From Phoronis australis (taxonomy: Eukaryota; Phoronida; Phoronidae), in NCBI GenBank assembly GCA_002633005.1, contig NMRA01000167.1, positions 497,124-561,123 of the forward strand: 64,000 nt of DNA, in the 5' to 3' direction. A program made the position numbers and the translations under genes. Shown here piece by piece: positions 49,101-59,022 of the stretch. Position 1 is the first letter of the stretch, and every line of letters begins with the position of its first letter. The notes under the pieces were generated by a model. The model ran no database searches. It was not told the origin of the DNA and was given only the letters and a program-made list of their open reading frames with translations.

Positions 49101-49425
49101 ACTTACTTAATGCGTGGTAGCAATTACCAGTTTTCGTTGTCAAATTCATCAACTTAATAACTCGAGAACTGGCAAGCTACTGATTTTCACTCTATAAAAA
49201 CCATTTACTGCAACACTAATTGGAGGATGAGCAAGTATAGATTGATAACAACTTTGGCTATACATGTACCCATTTCTGCACCCGTGTTAATGACGTAATA
49301 GGTTATTTACCTGGAGCTTGGAAAGACGTGAGGTTCTGTGATTCAGTGACGGTCCAGTTTAGAGTGACGATGAAGCAAAGCAGTGAAGCCCCAACGATCT
49401 CCATCGCCGTATGTCTCATCAGCAT
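36576..49425 (-). CDS. nicotinic acetylcholine receptor-type Cys-loop channel subunit, non-alpha-type loop C
   Basis: Minus-strand exons join in frame: 49425-49311, then either 42840-42704 or 42286-42144, 41382-41338, 40797-40688, 40277-40042, 39812-39513, 37192-36576. The product is 519 or 521 residues. Numbering with the 137-bp exon: signal peptide about 1-29; loop [10 protein letters not shown] (Y134); Cys-loop C169-C183 with FPFD; loop B SWTY (W190); M1 about 253-275; M2 with [12 protein letters not shown] from 280; M3 about 311-340; cytoplasmic loop; M4 about 480-503. The Glu before Lys at the start of M2 predicts a cation channel. Loop C reads [10 protein letters not shown], lacking the adjacent Cys pair of alpha subunits, so it probably supplies the complementary face (W101 kept) or needs a partner. 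The 45-bp and 110-bp exons are a hallmark of nAChR genes. Which vertebrate subunit it is closest to cannot be told here. Confidence 0.93.
37440..39254. repeat. degenerate minisatellite in receptor intron 6
   Basis: Loosely repeated pyrimidine-rich units of about 24-36 bases built from tccaccaagtcatcttc and cttcgccaacctc variants. The receptor strand is GA-rich and would read Asp/Glu/Gly/Val-rich if translated, but stops interrupt it. Roughly half is present twice around the N at 38519. Confidence 0.75.
37697..39254. repeat. direct duplication flanking a single N at 38519
   Basis: Copy 1 is 37697-38518 and copy 2 is 38520-39254. Both start tcgtcatcccgttttc (within a base) and end gatccagtg. 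Copy 2 lacks about 88 bases present near 38365-38460 of copy 1, and substitutions are scattered. It is probably two alleles joined by the assembler. Confidence 0.8.
39513..39812 (-). CDS. nAChR-type exon 6, loop C, M1 and M2
   Basis: 300 bases, acceptor ttcttcag and donor gtgagc. It runs from [20 protein letters not shown] (loop C without vicinal Cys) through M1 to the pore helix [20 protein letters not shown] and EFVPLI. An N-glycosylation-like NIT precedes loop C. Confidence 0.95.
40042..40277 (-). CDS. nAChR-type exon 5, Cys-loop
   Basis: 236 bases, acceptor atcttacag and donor gtgagg. It contains the 13-residue Cys-loop [15 protein letters not shown], loop B GSWTYDG and the sequence up to YVPSG. 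Phases match both neighbours exactly. Confidence 0.95.
40688..40797 (-). CDS. nAChR-type exon 4 (110 bp)
   Basis: 110 bases, acceptor gtttccag and donor gttaat. It encodes [20 protein letters not shown], then [16 protein letters not shown]. It carries the complementary-face Trp and loop A Tyr. An extra Cys at 123 is unusual. Confidence 0.93.
41338..41382 (-). CDS. nAChR-type exon 3 (45 bp)
   Basis: Exactly 45 bases in phase 0, acceptor ttctgcag and donor gtgcgg. It encodes [15 protein letters not shown], the highly conserved beta1-beta2 segment. The 45-bp size is conserved across animal nAChR genes. Confidence 0.93.
42144..42286 (-). CDS. nAChR-type exon 2, alternative copy A
   Basis: 143 bases, acceptor gttttaaag (weak pyrimidine tract) and donor gtaggt, with the same phases as copy B. 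The product [38 protein letters not shown] is two residues longer than B, clearly homologous and substantially diverged. Splicing A directly after B would read TCG CCC ATG TGA, a stop, so the two cannot be used together. Confidence 0.88.
42704..42840 (-). CDS. nAChR-type exon 2, alternative copy B
   Basis: 137 bases, acceptor ttgtgtag and donor gtgagt. It begins in phase 1 and ends in phase 0. The product [40 protein letters not shown] is the N-terminal helix and first beta strand of the ligand-binding domain. It includes an N-glycosylation-like NAS that copy A lacks. Confidence 0.88.
43178..43534. mobile_element. inverted-repeat element in receptor intron 1
   Basis: The left end ggcctggggcctaatctctg and the reverse complement of the right end, ggaccggggtctaatctctg, are nearly identical and extend into ttctcgaaa / tactcgaaa. 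It is a 357-base non-coding unit. The right half is homologous to 48395-48627. A fragment like its left end lies at about 46126. Confidence 0.72.
48395..48627. mobile_element. related element fragment in receptor intron 1
   Basis: Shares tttgtagctca..taggagtca.caagtgc and the end cgagtacacagattagacaa with the element at 43178-43534, in the same orientation. The left terminal repeat is not recognisable. Confidence 0.55.
49311..49425 (-). CDS. nAChR-type exon 1, signal peptide
   Basis: 115 bases from [23 protein letters not shown], then [18 protein letters not shown], ending in phase 1 at a gtaaat donor. A second in-frame ATG at 49404 could also start. An in-frame TAG just upstream coincides with an acceptor-like tactttttag at 49438-49439, so a 5' UTR intron is likely. 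N-glycosylation-like sites NWT and NLT are present. Confidence 0.8.
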
Positions 49426-49439
49426 GTTGACGTTTATCT

Positions 49440-50005
49440 AAAAAGTATAAAAGCTGAGCACATGATGTCCCTCCGCGGGTGTAGGCCAATGTCGAAACGG
49501 GTCATATCTATCCGCCGAAAAGCGGAGATCAAATTTAGCACATCCTTCATTAAATCAATAGTGGGAGCAGAGGCCAGGAATAAAAAAACAAGAAATGCAT
49601 CAGGAGACATAAATCTGTACGAACAGGAGAACATCAGTTTTGGGAAAAGCAGTTTAAAGACTTTGTAAACGTCTGATAGGTGTCCTTACGGTAATATGAA
49701 CTTTTTGTATGAAAAGGCGTAGAAACTTGGAAACCCGGACCAGGGGGCACGTGTCCCCCAATCATAAAGGTGGAGGCAATTCCCCTTCAAAAGTGACCAA
49801 AGTGAGGTAAAACTGCTGTCTAGAGAGTGAATTTGGTGTTGACGTTTGGGCGAAAATGGCTGGTCACGCTAGCGGGGCGGAGACGAAGCTGATGTTGACT
49901 GATGAGTTTGTTATCACCCACTAAAGCAAAATTTCTGATGCCACTTTCGTAATATGAAGTCTGGAGGGAATGTAGCCCAATCGAAAAGGAAAATAACTAA
50001 GCCCT
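49440..50005. other. 5' flank of receptor gene
   Basis: Presumed 5' UTR intron or promoter-proximal DNA on the minus strand. No TATA-like site can be assigned without the transcription start. Confidence 0.35.
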
Positions 50006-50227
50006 GGGGCCCAGTTCAAGAAAACTGACTTAGCTAAGGCAAATCCTAACTTTCAGTGAATGTTAAGATAAAATTCGTAAATTTGTCTCAAGCCCGTTTA
50101 ATTCCAGAGATCTTGACTTAGACACAATTTTTTGACTTACGTCTTGCTTTAATTTTGACTTACTGACCGCATGTAGAAGTTTAAAAGTTTGAAAGTTGAG
50201 ACAAATCAGTTTTTTGGAACGGGCCCC
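50006..50227. mobile_element. inverted-repeat element ggggcccagttc
   Basis: The left end ggggcccagttcaagaaaac and the reverse complement of the right end, ggggcccgttccaaaaaact, pair over about 28 bases. The unit is 222 bases and non-coding. Confidence 0.72.
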
Positions 50228-51721
50228 TGACCACCAACGAAATTTCCAAGTCTCAAAACGGTGTAAAGCCATCTAGTGGTTATTTTATCGTGTTTGATAA
50301 AGCATTATACCTGAGCTTTCTGCATATAGGCATAAGGGGCTTATAGATGTACAAACCTGCAAAAGGACATTCTTTCACAGATACGCACAGGGCGTTTATT
50401 TGGGAAAATATGCATGTTTGAATCCTAAAACATTCCCAGTTTCATAGGAAAAGGACACTGAAACTTTAACTAAATTAAATTTTCAACATAAAATTCCTAC
50501 CTGTGTGAACAATCATACAGGAATGTGTTGTGTATTGACTCTGTTGATGTCTGTACTCGCCGGCTAATGAGTATCCAAACGCCCGAGCGTATAGTCTTCA
50601 TTTCCACATGTACGCCAGGGCGTGTATTTGCATTTGACTTTTGATACCTGAACTGATATTTTCCGTATAAACGCCCTGGGCTTGTCTGCAGAAAACTCCG
50701 GTATGAAGATTTATTAAAGGAACTCCGTTGATGTCTACCTGAAAAGTAAAACTCATGTATTGTTTAATTATTTCGGTCCATAAAGTCGATGAAACGTATT
50801 TCTTAATTAATAAAACTATTAATACTTATGTGAAATTACTTTACCAAACATGTTACTTGGATTAAGATACTCAAATCAATGTTGGTTCACCAAGTCGTAA
50901 CAATGAACGCACACAAATGACGAAGGAACCACTAGTTTATTTCATCTGTACACTAATGGCCCACCTGACCAAGAAAGGTGAAACACCTGGTCGAATATGT
51001 CATATCAGTGAACAGTGACCAATACCAGCAGATGGTGCACTTCATATTAACCAGATTGATGTACGGAGAGCCTTTGAGGTAGTTGCACAATTGCAGATGT
51101 CACAACATGACTCGTATTCGTGAACTTCGAACACCTACATGTACTTACGGTAAAACAATATAGGCACGAAATATTCTTAGGTGTTATCATTCCATAATCA
51201 AACGAACGCTGCTCCGAATGCACTAAACTATTCTACAGCAAACAACGAATAACTAGGGAAAAAAAACACTCAACGTTCGCTTACTGTCGCGCCTAATTTG
51301 CCATTAAATGACGGATTTATGAAAAACAATACTAGTAAATTGCCAAGCTAATGTCAAGCAAACATTTTTGTTGAAATAAATAGCTTTTAAGTTTAAGCTA
51401 CACGGATTCTGAGAATTCCTTTCCGATTTAGGTAAAAATGGACCTTGCCTAATTAAGTTTACGCAAGACATCCCGCAACGTCGACTGAAACGCATCTGTT
51501 AATTAATGAGCTGGGTTTCGAGTTAAACACAAGTGTAAGTGAGTAAAGTGCTGTGGAATTTCTACTTAATGGAAAATATTTTTTTAACCTATTATCGCAC
51601 TCAACGATATGGCATTCAATTTAGCTCCCATTTTTGAACCTGTGCGAAGCAACGCGTGCCTTAAGGTTCATTTCAGTGATTGTAATTGCCAAAATCGTAA
51701 GTGTGTGTCGATGTGGCGACC
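50228..51721. other. intergenic, nothing recognised
   Basis: AT-rich, with scattered catgta simple sequence. No gene or element was identified. Confidence 0.45.
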
Positions 51722-53690
51722 GGGCAGAGGTGAAAGAGTTCGGGGACGACCGGGCAAGGGGCGAAAATAGTGGCAACCGAGGGGTCACCTCAATTTATCA
51801 GCCAGGGTTTGCAGTTTTTCCAATTGACCTGACATTGCTTGCTAGTACATGGTATTAACTGCCGCTAACCTTTCGAACGTCGAAGTAGATTTTGTCAAAA
51901 TGGGCAAATCAATTCGGCAAAATTGACGTGTGGTCGGTCTCAGAAGCCGTGTGCCTATCAGGCTTAACCATAGAATACCTGTCGGTCCTAATGAGGCCGT
52001 TGTTATTTTTGAAACACTAAGCCGTCTTAACTGGAAATTAAATCGACTGCACTAACACGTTATAATGTCAGCATCCCAAACACCTGGAATTTCCGCCAAA
52101 TTGGCGCTTTATAAGTACTGTCGAATTGCAACCAATTAAATATAAGTTAACCTAAAACTCAGTTAGATCAAAAACATGAGTTTCAGGTAACAATGGTAGC
52201 CTTAACGTAGATAATGCCAGTAATGTTTTTTACTCAGCTGTTACTTGGAAAGCCTACATTCAGGTTAGACAATTGTCTTTCCTGATGGAAAGCTTACGCA
52301 TTCTCATAAACAACGTTCTGCAACGCTGTTTTCTCGCGGATACCTTTCTTTTGTGATGTACTGCAATTTAAGTCTTTTACAAATACATGTACAGTGCCAT
52401 TCTCACGAACCGCATCTGTTTCCAGTTCTAGTCGCCTACAGCAATATTTGATACACTGTACCAAAAATGTGCTACATAGTGCCAGGCACGTGTAACTCCG
52501 GTGGCGTCTGTGAACTACGGAACGAACAGCGGTTTATGAAAACAGAACTTATGTAATAGGACTACAGTCACAAGAAAATAATCGAAGTTCACGAGAAAAA
52601 ACGACTCTGTGCACGAGAAAAAAAGACTGGGTGCAAAATATAAGACGGTTAAAGGACGAGATAAGTAGTTTTCTGAAATCCTCATCAGTGTGGTATCAGT
52701 CNGGGCAGAGGTGAAAGAGTTCGGGGACGACCGGGCAAGGGGCGAAAATAGTGGCAACCGAGGGGTCACCTCAATTTATCAGCCAGGGTTTGCAGTTTTT
52801 CCAATTGACCTGACATTGCTTGCTAGTACATGGTATTAACTGCCGCTAACCTTTCGAACGTCGAAGTAGATTTTGTCAAAATGGGCAAATCAATTCGGCA
52901 AAATTGACGTGTGGTCGGTCTCAGAAGCCGTGTGCCTATCAGGCTTAACCATAGAATACCTGTCGGTCCTAATGAGGCCGTTGTTATTTTTGAAACACTA
53001 AGCCGTCTTAACTGGAAATTAAATCGACTGCACTAACACGTTATAATGTCAGCATCCCAAACACCTGGAATTTCCGCCAAATTGGCGCTTTATAAGTACT
53101 GTCGAATTGCAACCAATTAAAAATAAGTTAACCTAAAACTCAGTTAGATCAAAAACATGAGTTTCAGGTAACAATGGTAGCCTTAACGTAGATAATGCCA
53201 GTAATGTTTTTACTCAGCTGTTACTTGGAAAGCCTACATTCAGGTTAGACAATCGTCTTTCCTGACGGAAAGCTTACGCATTCTCATAAACAACGTTCTG
53301 CAACGCTGTTTTCTCGCGGATACCTTTCTTTTGTGATGTACTGCAATTTAAGCCTTTTACAAATACATGTACAGTGCGATTCTCACGAACCGCATCTGTT
53401 TCCAGTTCTAGTCGCCTACAGCAATATTTGGTACACTGTACCAAAAATGTGCTACATAGTGCCAGGCACGTGTAACTCCGGTGGCGTCTGTGAACTGCGG
53501 AACGAACAGCGGTTTATGAAAACAGAACTTATGTAATAGGACTACAATCACAAGAAAATAATCGAAGTTCACGAGAAAAAACGACTCTGTGCACGAGAAA
53601 AAACGACTGGGTGCAAAATATAAGACGGTTAAAGGACGTTACCAACGAGATACGTAGTTTTCTGAAATCCTCATCAGTGTGGTATCAGTC
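51722..53690. repeat. direct duplication (about 980 bp) flanking a single N at 52702
   Basis: Copy 1 is 51722-52701 and copy 2 is 52703-53690. They are nearly identical from gggcagaggtgaaagagttc to gtggtatcagtc. Copy 2 has an 8-base insertion near 53640 and scattered substitutions. It is probably allelic and artefactual. Confidence 0.85.
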
Positions 53691-53756
53691 TAAGACTGTC
53701 AGTCGGCTTGCGGAGATAAATCGCACTTGAAAATTGCAGTGTTTGAAGCGCATTTA

Positions 53757-53906
53757 CAGCGGCAGATCCAGGATTTTGAGTTGGGGGGCAGGGCAGAGTA
53801 TTTAGACAGAATATTGCTCGTCAGAGACATTCGCACCATGGGACTGCCACATGGAATCTGGGAGAATTTTAGGAGGAGGGCTCGCCCCCCTCAAAATCCG
53901 CCACTC
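53757..53906 (+). mobile_element. hAT-like miniature element, third copy
   Basis: Starts cagcggcagatccaggattt and ends caaaatccgccact. It is homologous to 33573-33724, including the internal gacattcgcacc. No clear target-site duplication was seen. Confidence 0.7.
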
Positions 53907-54710
53907 AGTTAACTGGCGAAGTCACCGTTCTTGATTTCAGCGATGTCTTGCAAATAACGGCGAGAATTGATGATTTTTAAAACGTGATTTTTCTAAAGAT
54001 CTAATCAATGCTAAGGTCTTAGTTGGTTTTCTTGATTTGGCCAGATCAGTAAATAGGACATAATGTACATGTAGCTTTAAATTCAAACGTGCGGAAAGTT
54101 GAATGAAAAAGATTCATAGATCACCATAGATTGACTCTTCGATTATGTCTCTGTTGAAGAATAATCAATACAGATTATAAGAAACGAAACAAAACAGGCC
54201 ACTCTGTTATTACGTTATTGTGTCAATTATGAAAATGAGGCTGGCCTCCCGTTCTCCTGCAAGGAATCCTTTTCGTCCTCTTTTATTGCATGCACATTTG
54301 AAAACGGCATTATCCCCGCGCTGTCTGACATTATAAGACCACTAACTGTGTAAAATCTGCCATGTTTTATTCCTACTCAGTTTATAAGTGACCTTGGTGA
54401 CGCAGTGACCTGAACTTCATGAGCTTGGGTCTAAATAAGTAACGAACTGCCATTATTTCGAATCCTGAACAATTAGTCAACGATTTGACCAAATTCATAA
54501 CCGTGAGTGACCAAAATCGAACGTGCTTTTTCGTGACTTCAGGTTATAAGTGATCGAAATCAACGGTGATTTTTGTGACGGAAGGTGGACCGTTTGTATA
54601 ATCTCACTCCGTCAGTGTTGTTAGTGATCAAGGCGGGTAGCACGAATGTAAGAAGACAACAAGGTCACCACGCATAAACACGCGAGTGAAGAGCGAGTGT
54701 TTCGCCAGTA
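53907..54710. other. intergenic, nothing recognised
   Basis: No exon, RNA gene or repeat was identified. Confidence 0.4.
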
Positions 54711-54836
54711 CATGGGGGCTAAATCTCCCCAGCCCCCAGTGGTTCACCACTTATAGACCATGTGCGGCGTAGCACAAAAAGGTGGGGGTTATAGCCCCCT
54801 CCCCCCCAACCCCTATGGTGCGCCGCCCATGCAGTA
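54711..54836. mobile_element. inverted-repeat element, family catgggcggcg, copy 2
   Basis: Ends acatgggggc and atggtgcgccgcccatgc, with an internal gggggttatagccccc as in 23648-23791. The left end has diverged. Confidence 0.55.
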
Positions 54837-55039
54837 TGCTTGAGACTTAACAAGCGTCCTTTTATTATTGAGCAAAATGGCTGCCACCTAGTGATTGGTC
54901 GGTGAGGTTGAAATATTGAAGCCTGTGGGTATAAAGAATTGCCGGTCCGTTTCCTGCTGCAAATTAGTAGGCGAATTAAGGTTTCTCGCCTGCGTGTTTC
55001 GCAAATTTCTGGGGTCTTCGAAACTCCAACCTGGCATGT

Positions 55040-57624
55040 AGACTTTTTGATTTGTAGATAACCGTTGTATATACCCTTTAATAAACGAAACCGGGTTGAA
55101 GCACATGAGTTGTTGTCAGACCTCAATCAGTACATGCTGAAACGGTTTCGCATGTTCCATTCATTTTAGCCCCAGGTCTCACTATGACTATTTTTTATCC
55201 CAATCATTCTTGTTTTCTTTGCAGTTTTATGTTTTTTACTTATTTCATAATATTTATATGAGGGTACGTCGGTTGCTTTAGTAGTTTAGCAGAATCCACT
55301 CGTTCTGTTTCCGGTAGATTTAAAGTTAAATGTACGTGCAGCGCCACCTACGAAAACTATTACTCGACTTGTGTCTATGGACTGAATGGAGTTCAGCGGT
55401 TATGTCAACAGAGAGGGTTCTTTGCCCCTACCTTGATTCATTCAAGTTTGAAGTTTGGTATTCTGGCTGAGCGTGATTAGTATTTGAATCGCCTTGGGCT
55501 TTAACTCACCATTCAAACTAGCTATCTAAATTGACTTTTGAGTCAGTCAAATCCGAGGCAGTCCGTCGATTTCATCAAAATGATATTGATTACAAAGGAG
55601 AGGCGCGCTGGGAAAGCGCACGTATCTTACATGTTCATGTACCTTCACTAATATGAAAAAATAAACTCATACGGCATCAACATTGCCAGGGGCCGGTTTA
55701 ACGAAGGGTTTATTGGTTTTTGCCTAAAATCAGTTTACGTAAACAGGCTAAGGCTGAAAGCAGACAATCTGGCTACAGCTCAATGTCAAAAGTCAGTCTG
55801 CTCTACTATAAAGAAGACAAAACGTTTCCAAAATGCAAAAATATCAGCTATTCGTTTTCAGATTTCTGAATTTTGACTTAAGTCAAAAGACAAGAACCAA
55901 TAGTCTCGTTGACAGACATGCACCGGTTCTATTCTCTCTCAGAATTCACTAGCACACTATGTCACTAACCCGCAATGTACGCAGCAGTTGCTCAATATCA
56001 TCAAAAAACTAATCGCCTTTTTAAGGTTTTCAAAATAACGAGCCAATTTCAAACTTTCGCCATGTTCGCATGAGTATAATTTTACGATTCCTATATAATG
56101 TCTTTATCTTATCCCAGCTCCAAATATTGAATAACTCATATCACAATGAAAATAAACATGACTATGTTTTCTCCTCAGAAATCATGACCCTCAAGTGACG
56201 TAGCGACGAATGTAGGAGAAATTCGCCTCTTTCCTAACGCCAAGTACGCAGTAGGCTTCGTGTAATATAAATAACAGTCTTTGTTCTGACTGTATTGAAT
56301 TCCTAATTTGGAAACTTACTGAGTNAGACTTTTTGATTTGTAGATAACCGTTGTATACACCCTTTAATAAACGAAACCGGGTTGAGGCACATGAAATGTT
56401 GTCAGACCGACCTCAATCAGTACATGTACATGCTGAAACGGTTTCGCATGTTCCATTCATTTTAGCCCCAGGTCTCACTATGACTATTTTTTATCCCAAT
56501 CATTCTTGTTTTCTTTGCAGTTTTATGTTTTTTACTTATTTCATAATATTTATACGGGGGTACGTTGGTTGCTTTAGTAGTTTAACAGAATCCCACTCGT
56601 TCTGTTTCCGGTAGATTTAAAGTTAAATGTACGTGCAGCGCCACCTACGAAAACTATAACTCGACTTGTGTCTGTGGACTGAATGGAGTTCAGCGGTTAT
56701 GTCAACAGAGAGGGTTCTTTGCCCCCACCTTGATTCATTCAAGTTTGAAGTTTGGTATTCTGGCTGAGCGTGATTAGTATTTGAATCGCCTTGGGCTTTA
56801 ACTCACAATCCAAACTAGCTATTTAAATTGACTTTTGAGTCAGCCAAATCCGAGGCAGTCCGTCGATTTCGTCAAAATGATATTGATAACAAAGGAGAGG
56901 CGCGCTGGGAAAGCGCACGTATCTTACATGTTCATGTACCTTCACTAATATGAAAAAATAAACTCATACGGCATCCGTTGCCAGGGGCCGGCCGGGTTTA
57001 ACGAAGGGTTTATTGATTTTTGCCTAAAATCAGTTTACGTAAACAGGCTAAGGCTGAAACCAGACAATCTGGCTACAGCTCAATGTCAAAAGTCAGTCTG
57101 CTCTACTATAAAGAAGACAAAACGTTCCCAAAACGCAAAAATATCAGCTATTCGTTTTCAGATTTCTGACTTTTGACTTAAGTCAAAAGACAAGTACCAA
57201 TAGTCTCGTTGACAGACATGCACCGGGTCTATTCTCTCTCAGAATTCACTAGCACACTATGTCACTAACCCGCAATGTACGCAGCAGTTCCTCAACATTA
57301 TCAAAAAATTAATCGCCTTTTTAAGGTGTTCAAAATAACGAGCCAATTTCAAACTTTCGTCATGTTCGCATGAGTATAATTTTACGATTCCTATATAATG
57401 TCTTTATCTTATCCCAGCTCCAAATATTGAATAACTCATATCACAATGAAAATAAACATGACTATGTTTTCTCCTCAGAAATCATGACCCTCAAGTGACA
57501 TAGCGACGAATGTAGGAGAAATTCGCCTCTTTCCTAACGCCAAGTACGCAGTAGGCTTCGTGTAATATAAATAACAGTCTTTGTTCTGACTGTATTGAAT
57601 TCCTAATTTGGAAACTTACTGAGT
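55040..57624. repeat. direct duplication (about 1.29 kb) flanking a single N at 56325
   Basis: Copy 1 is 55040-56324 and copy 2 is 56326-57624. They match from agactttttgatttgtagat to cttactgagt with small indels and substitutions. No gene lies within. It is probably allelic and artefactual. Confidence 0.85.
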
Positions 57625-58857
57625 TGAATAACCTATTTCTGTTGACATCCGCAGTTTAACAACGTAAGATGCTGATATATGCTCATATTTCATCGCAAAC
57701 GGTTTGAATCGGGATGTTCATCACCTTCACGTAAGGACAAGAAGGCCATCATTTAACTACAAGGGATAGCTGGAATAGGAAAAACTGACAGAAAATTTTC
57801 GTACTTCACTTTTTAATTTAATATTAAATCAAAAAAAATTAAAAATGAACAGTTTTCAATATTTTCAACAAAGTATTAAAATGCCACAAAGGAAGACAGC
57901 AGTAAGCATCCGGTACTAGCAGGTTTAATTAGTCAACTTCTTCTTTTCTTAAAGAACAATAATGATGTTTGGCAGATACACTCAAAATGAGTATAACAGG
58001 CTCAGCACTTGCTCAAAACTGTTAGCGTGGGCAAGCAAATAACACCATCGGAAGGACTTGGATTATCCTGAAAGAATCAACTGCTTCGAATAAATCGCTG
58101 CATGGTGATCTCTCATTCCTTTTAAAGATAGAAACCAATTGTAAGGAACATTCTGACAAACTAGTTTGTCAAAGTCAATCAGCTTTCTTTAAGACGACAG
58201 GTAAGCTAACAGAGGTAAAGGTGATGCGCGGGGTCGGCAAAGATTTACATGTATGCATGTATTTCCGCTACAAGATTTAAGAAAATATCGGACCCTGCGA
58301 CGTGTTGATTTTAACCCCAGAAATCAATAGGGTTCCGTGATACACGCTTGTCTTCGCATTCTAAAAGTTAAATGTACCAGAATGGTTGACAATAGATGGA
58401 TAGAATGAACAGTCGAGGGCATTCATAAGAATCTCACGAGTAGAGCTAGTTTAGTCACGTACTTCGCTTGCAACGTTTGGCGACATGTACATGTATTGCA
58501 TGACCTTACATCTTACGGCGAGGTTCTCGCGTCTACGGAACGGTGTCCAGATTACCAGAGAGGGTACAGTTTACATCCAGGGTCGCGTTCCGTCGACTCA
58601 AGACGCTTGGAAAAATAGGTGATCACGTGTTTCGATGGCGATATCCCGCGAAGACTAGCGTGATCTCGCTTTTCTCGCTTTGCAGTCCAGGATTACAGCA
58701 GACCAGTCACACGATACGGTCCTTCGTAACACGAGTCAGTCACACGCGTGAGTGCGCAGGATTGTACAATTATCACAGATAGCCAACAATATCATTTAGA
58801 GGACATATCCAGACATCTCTAATCTCTCTAATTTAAATGATGGTGCTGTTTCAATCG
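57625..58857. other. intergenic, nothing recognised
   Basis: AT-rich to 58200, GC-richer after. The open frame at 58543-58782 is not recognisable as a gene. Confidence 0.4.
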
Positions 58858-59022
58858 CCTTATTCGTGCAGTAGCCATTTTAGTAGTGAGCCCCTTTTTA
58901 GGTTCAAAAAACAATGCATTTGAGACCTAAATATATCGAGGCGCGCGAAAAAGTCACGCTTTGCGCTGAGATTAAAACCTAAACAGAGGCTCACTTTTAA
59001 AGTGGCCACTGCGTGAATAAGG
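58858..59022. mobile_element. inverted-repeat element with about 46-bp arms
   Basis: The left arm begins ccttattcgtgcagtagcca, and the reverse complement of the right arm begins ccttattcacgcagtggcca. The match continues to taggtt. The unit is 165 bases and non-coding. Confidence 0.78.

Larger units (their letters stand above)
42841..49310 (-). other. receptor intron 1 (about 6.5 kb)
   Basis: Separates the signal-peptide exon from the alternative exon pair. Apart from the inverted-repeat elements at 43178 and 48395, I see no exon or RNA gene. Open frames inside it have no recognisable motifs. Confidence 0.6.

Noticed and set aside
51722-57624. True recent tandem duplications upstream of the receptor gene
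   Set aside because: Each pair is joined by a single N with allele-like differences, so an assembly artefact is the simpler reading.
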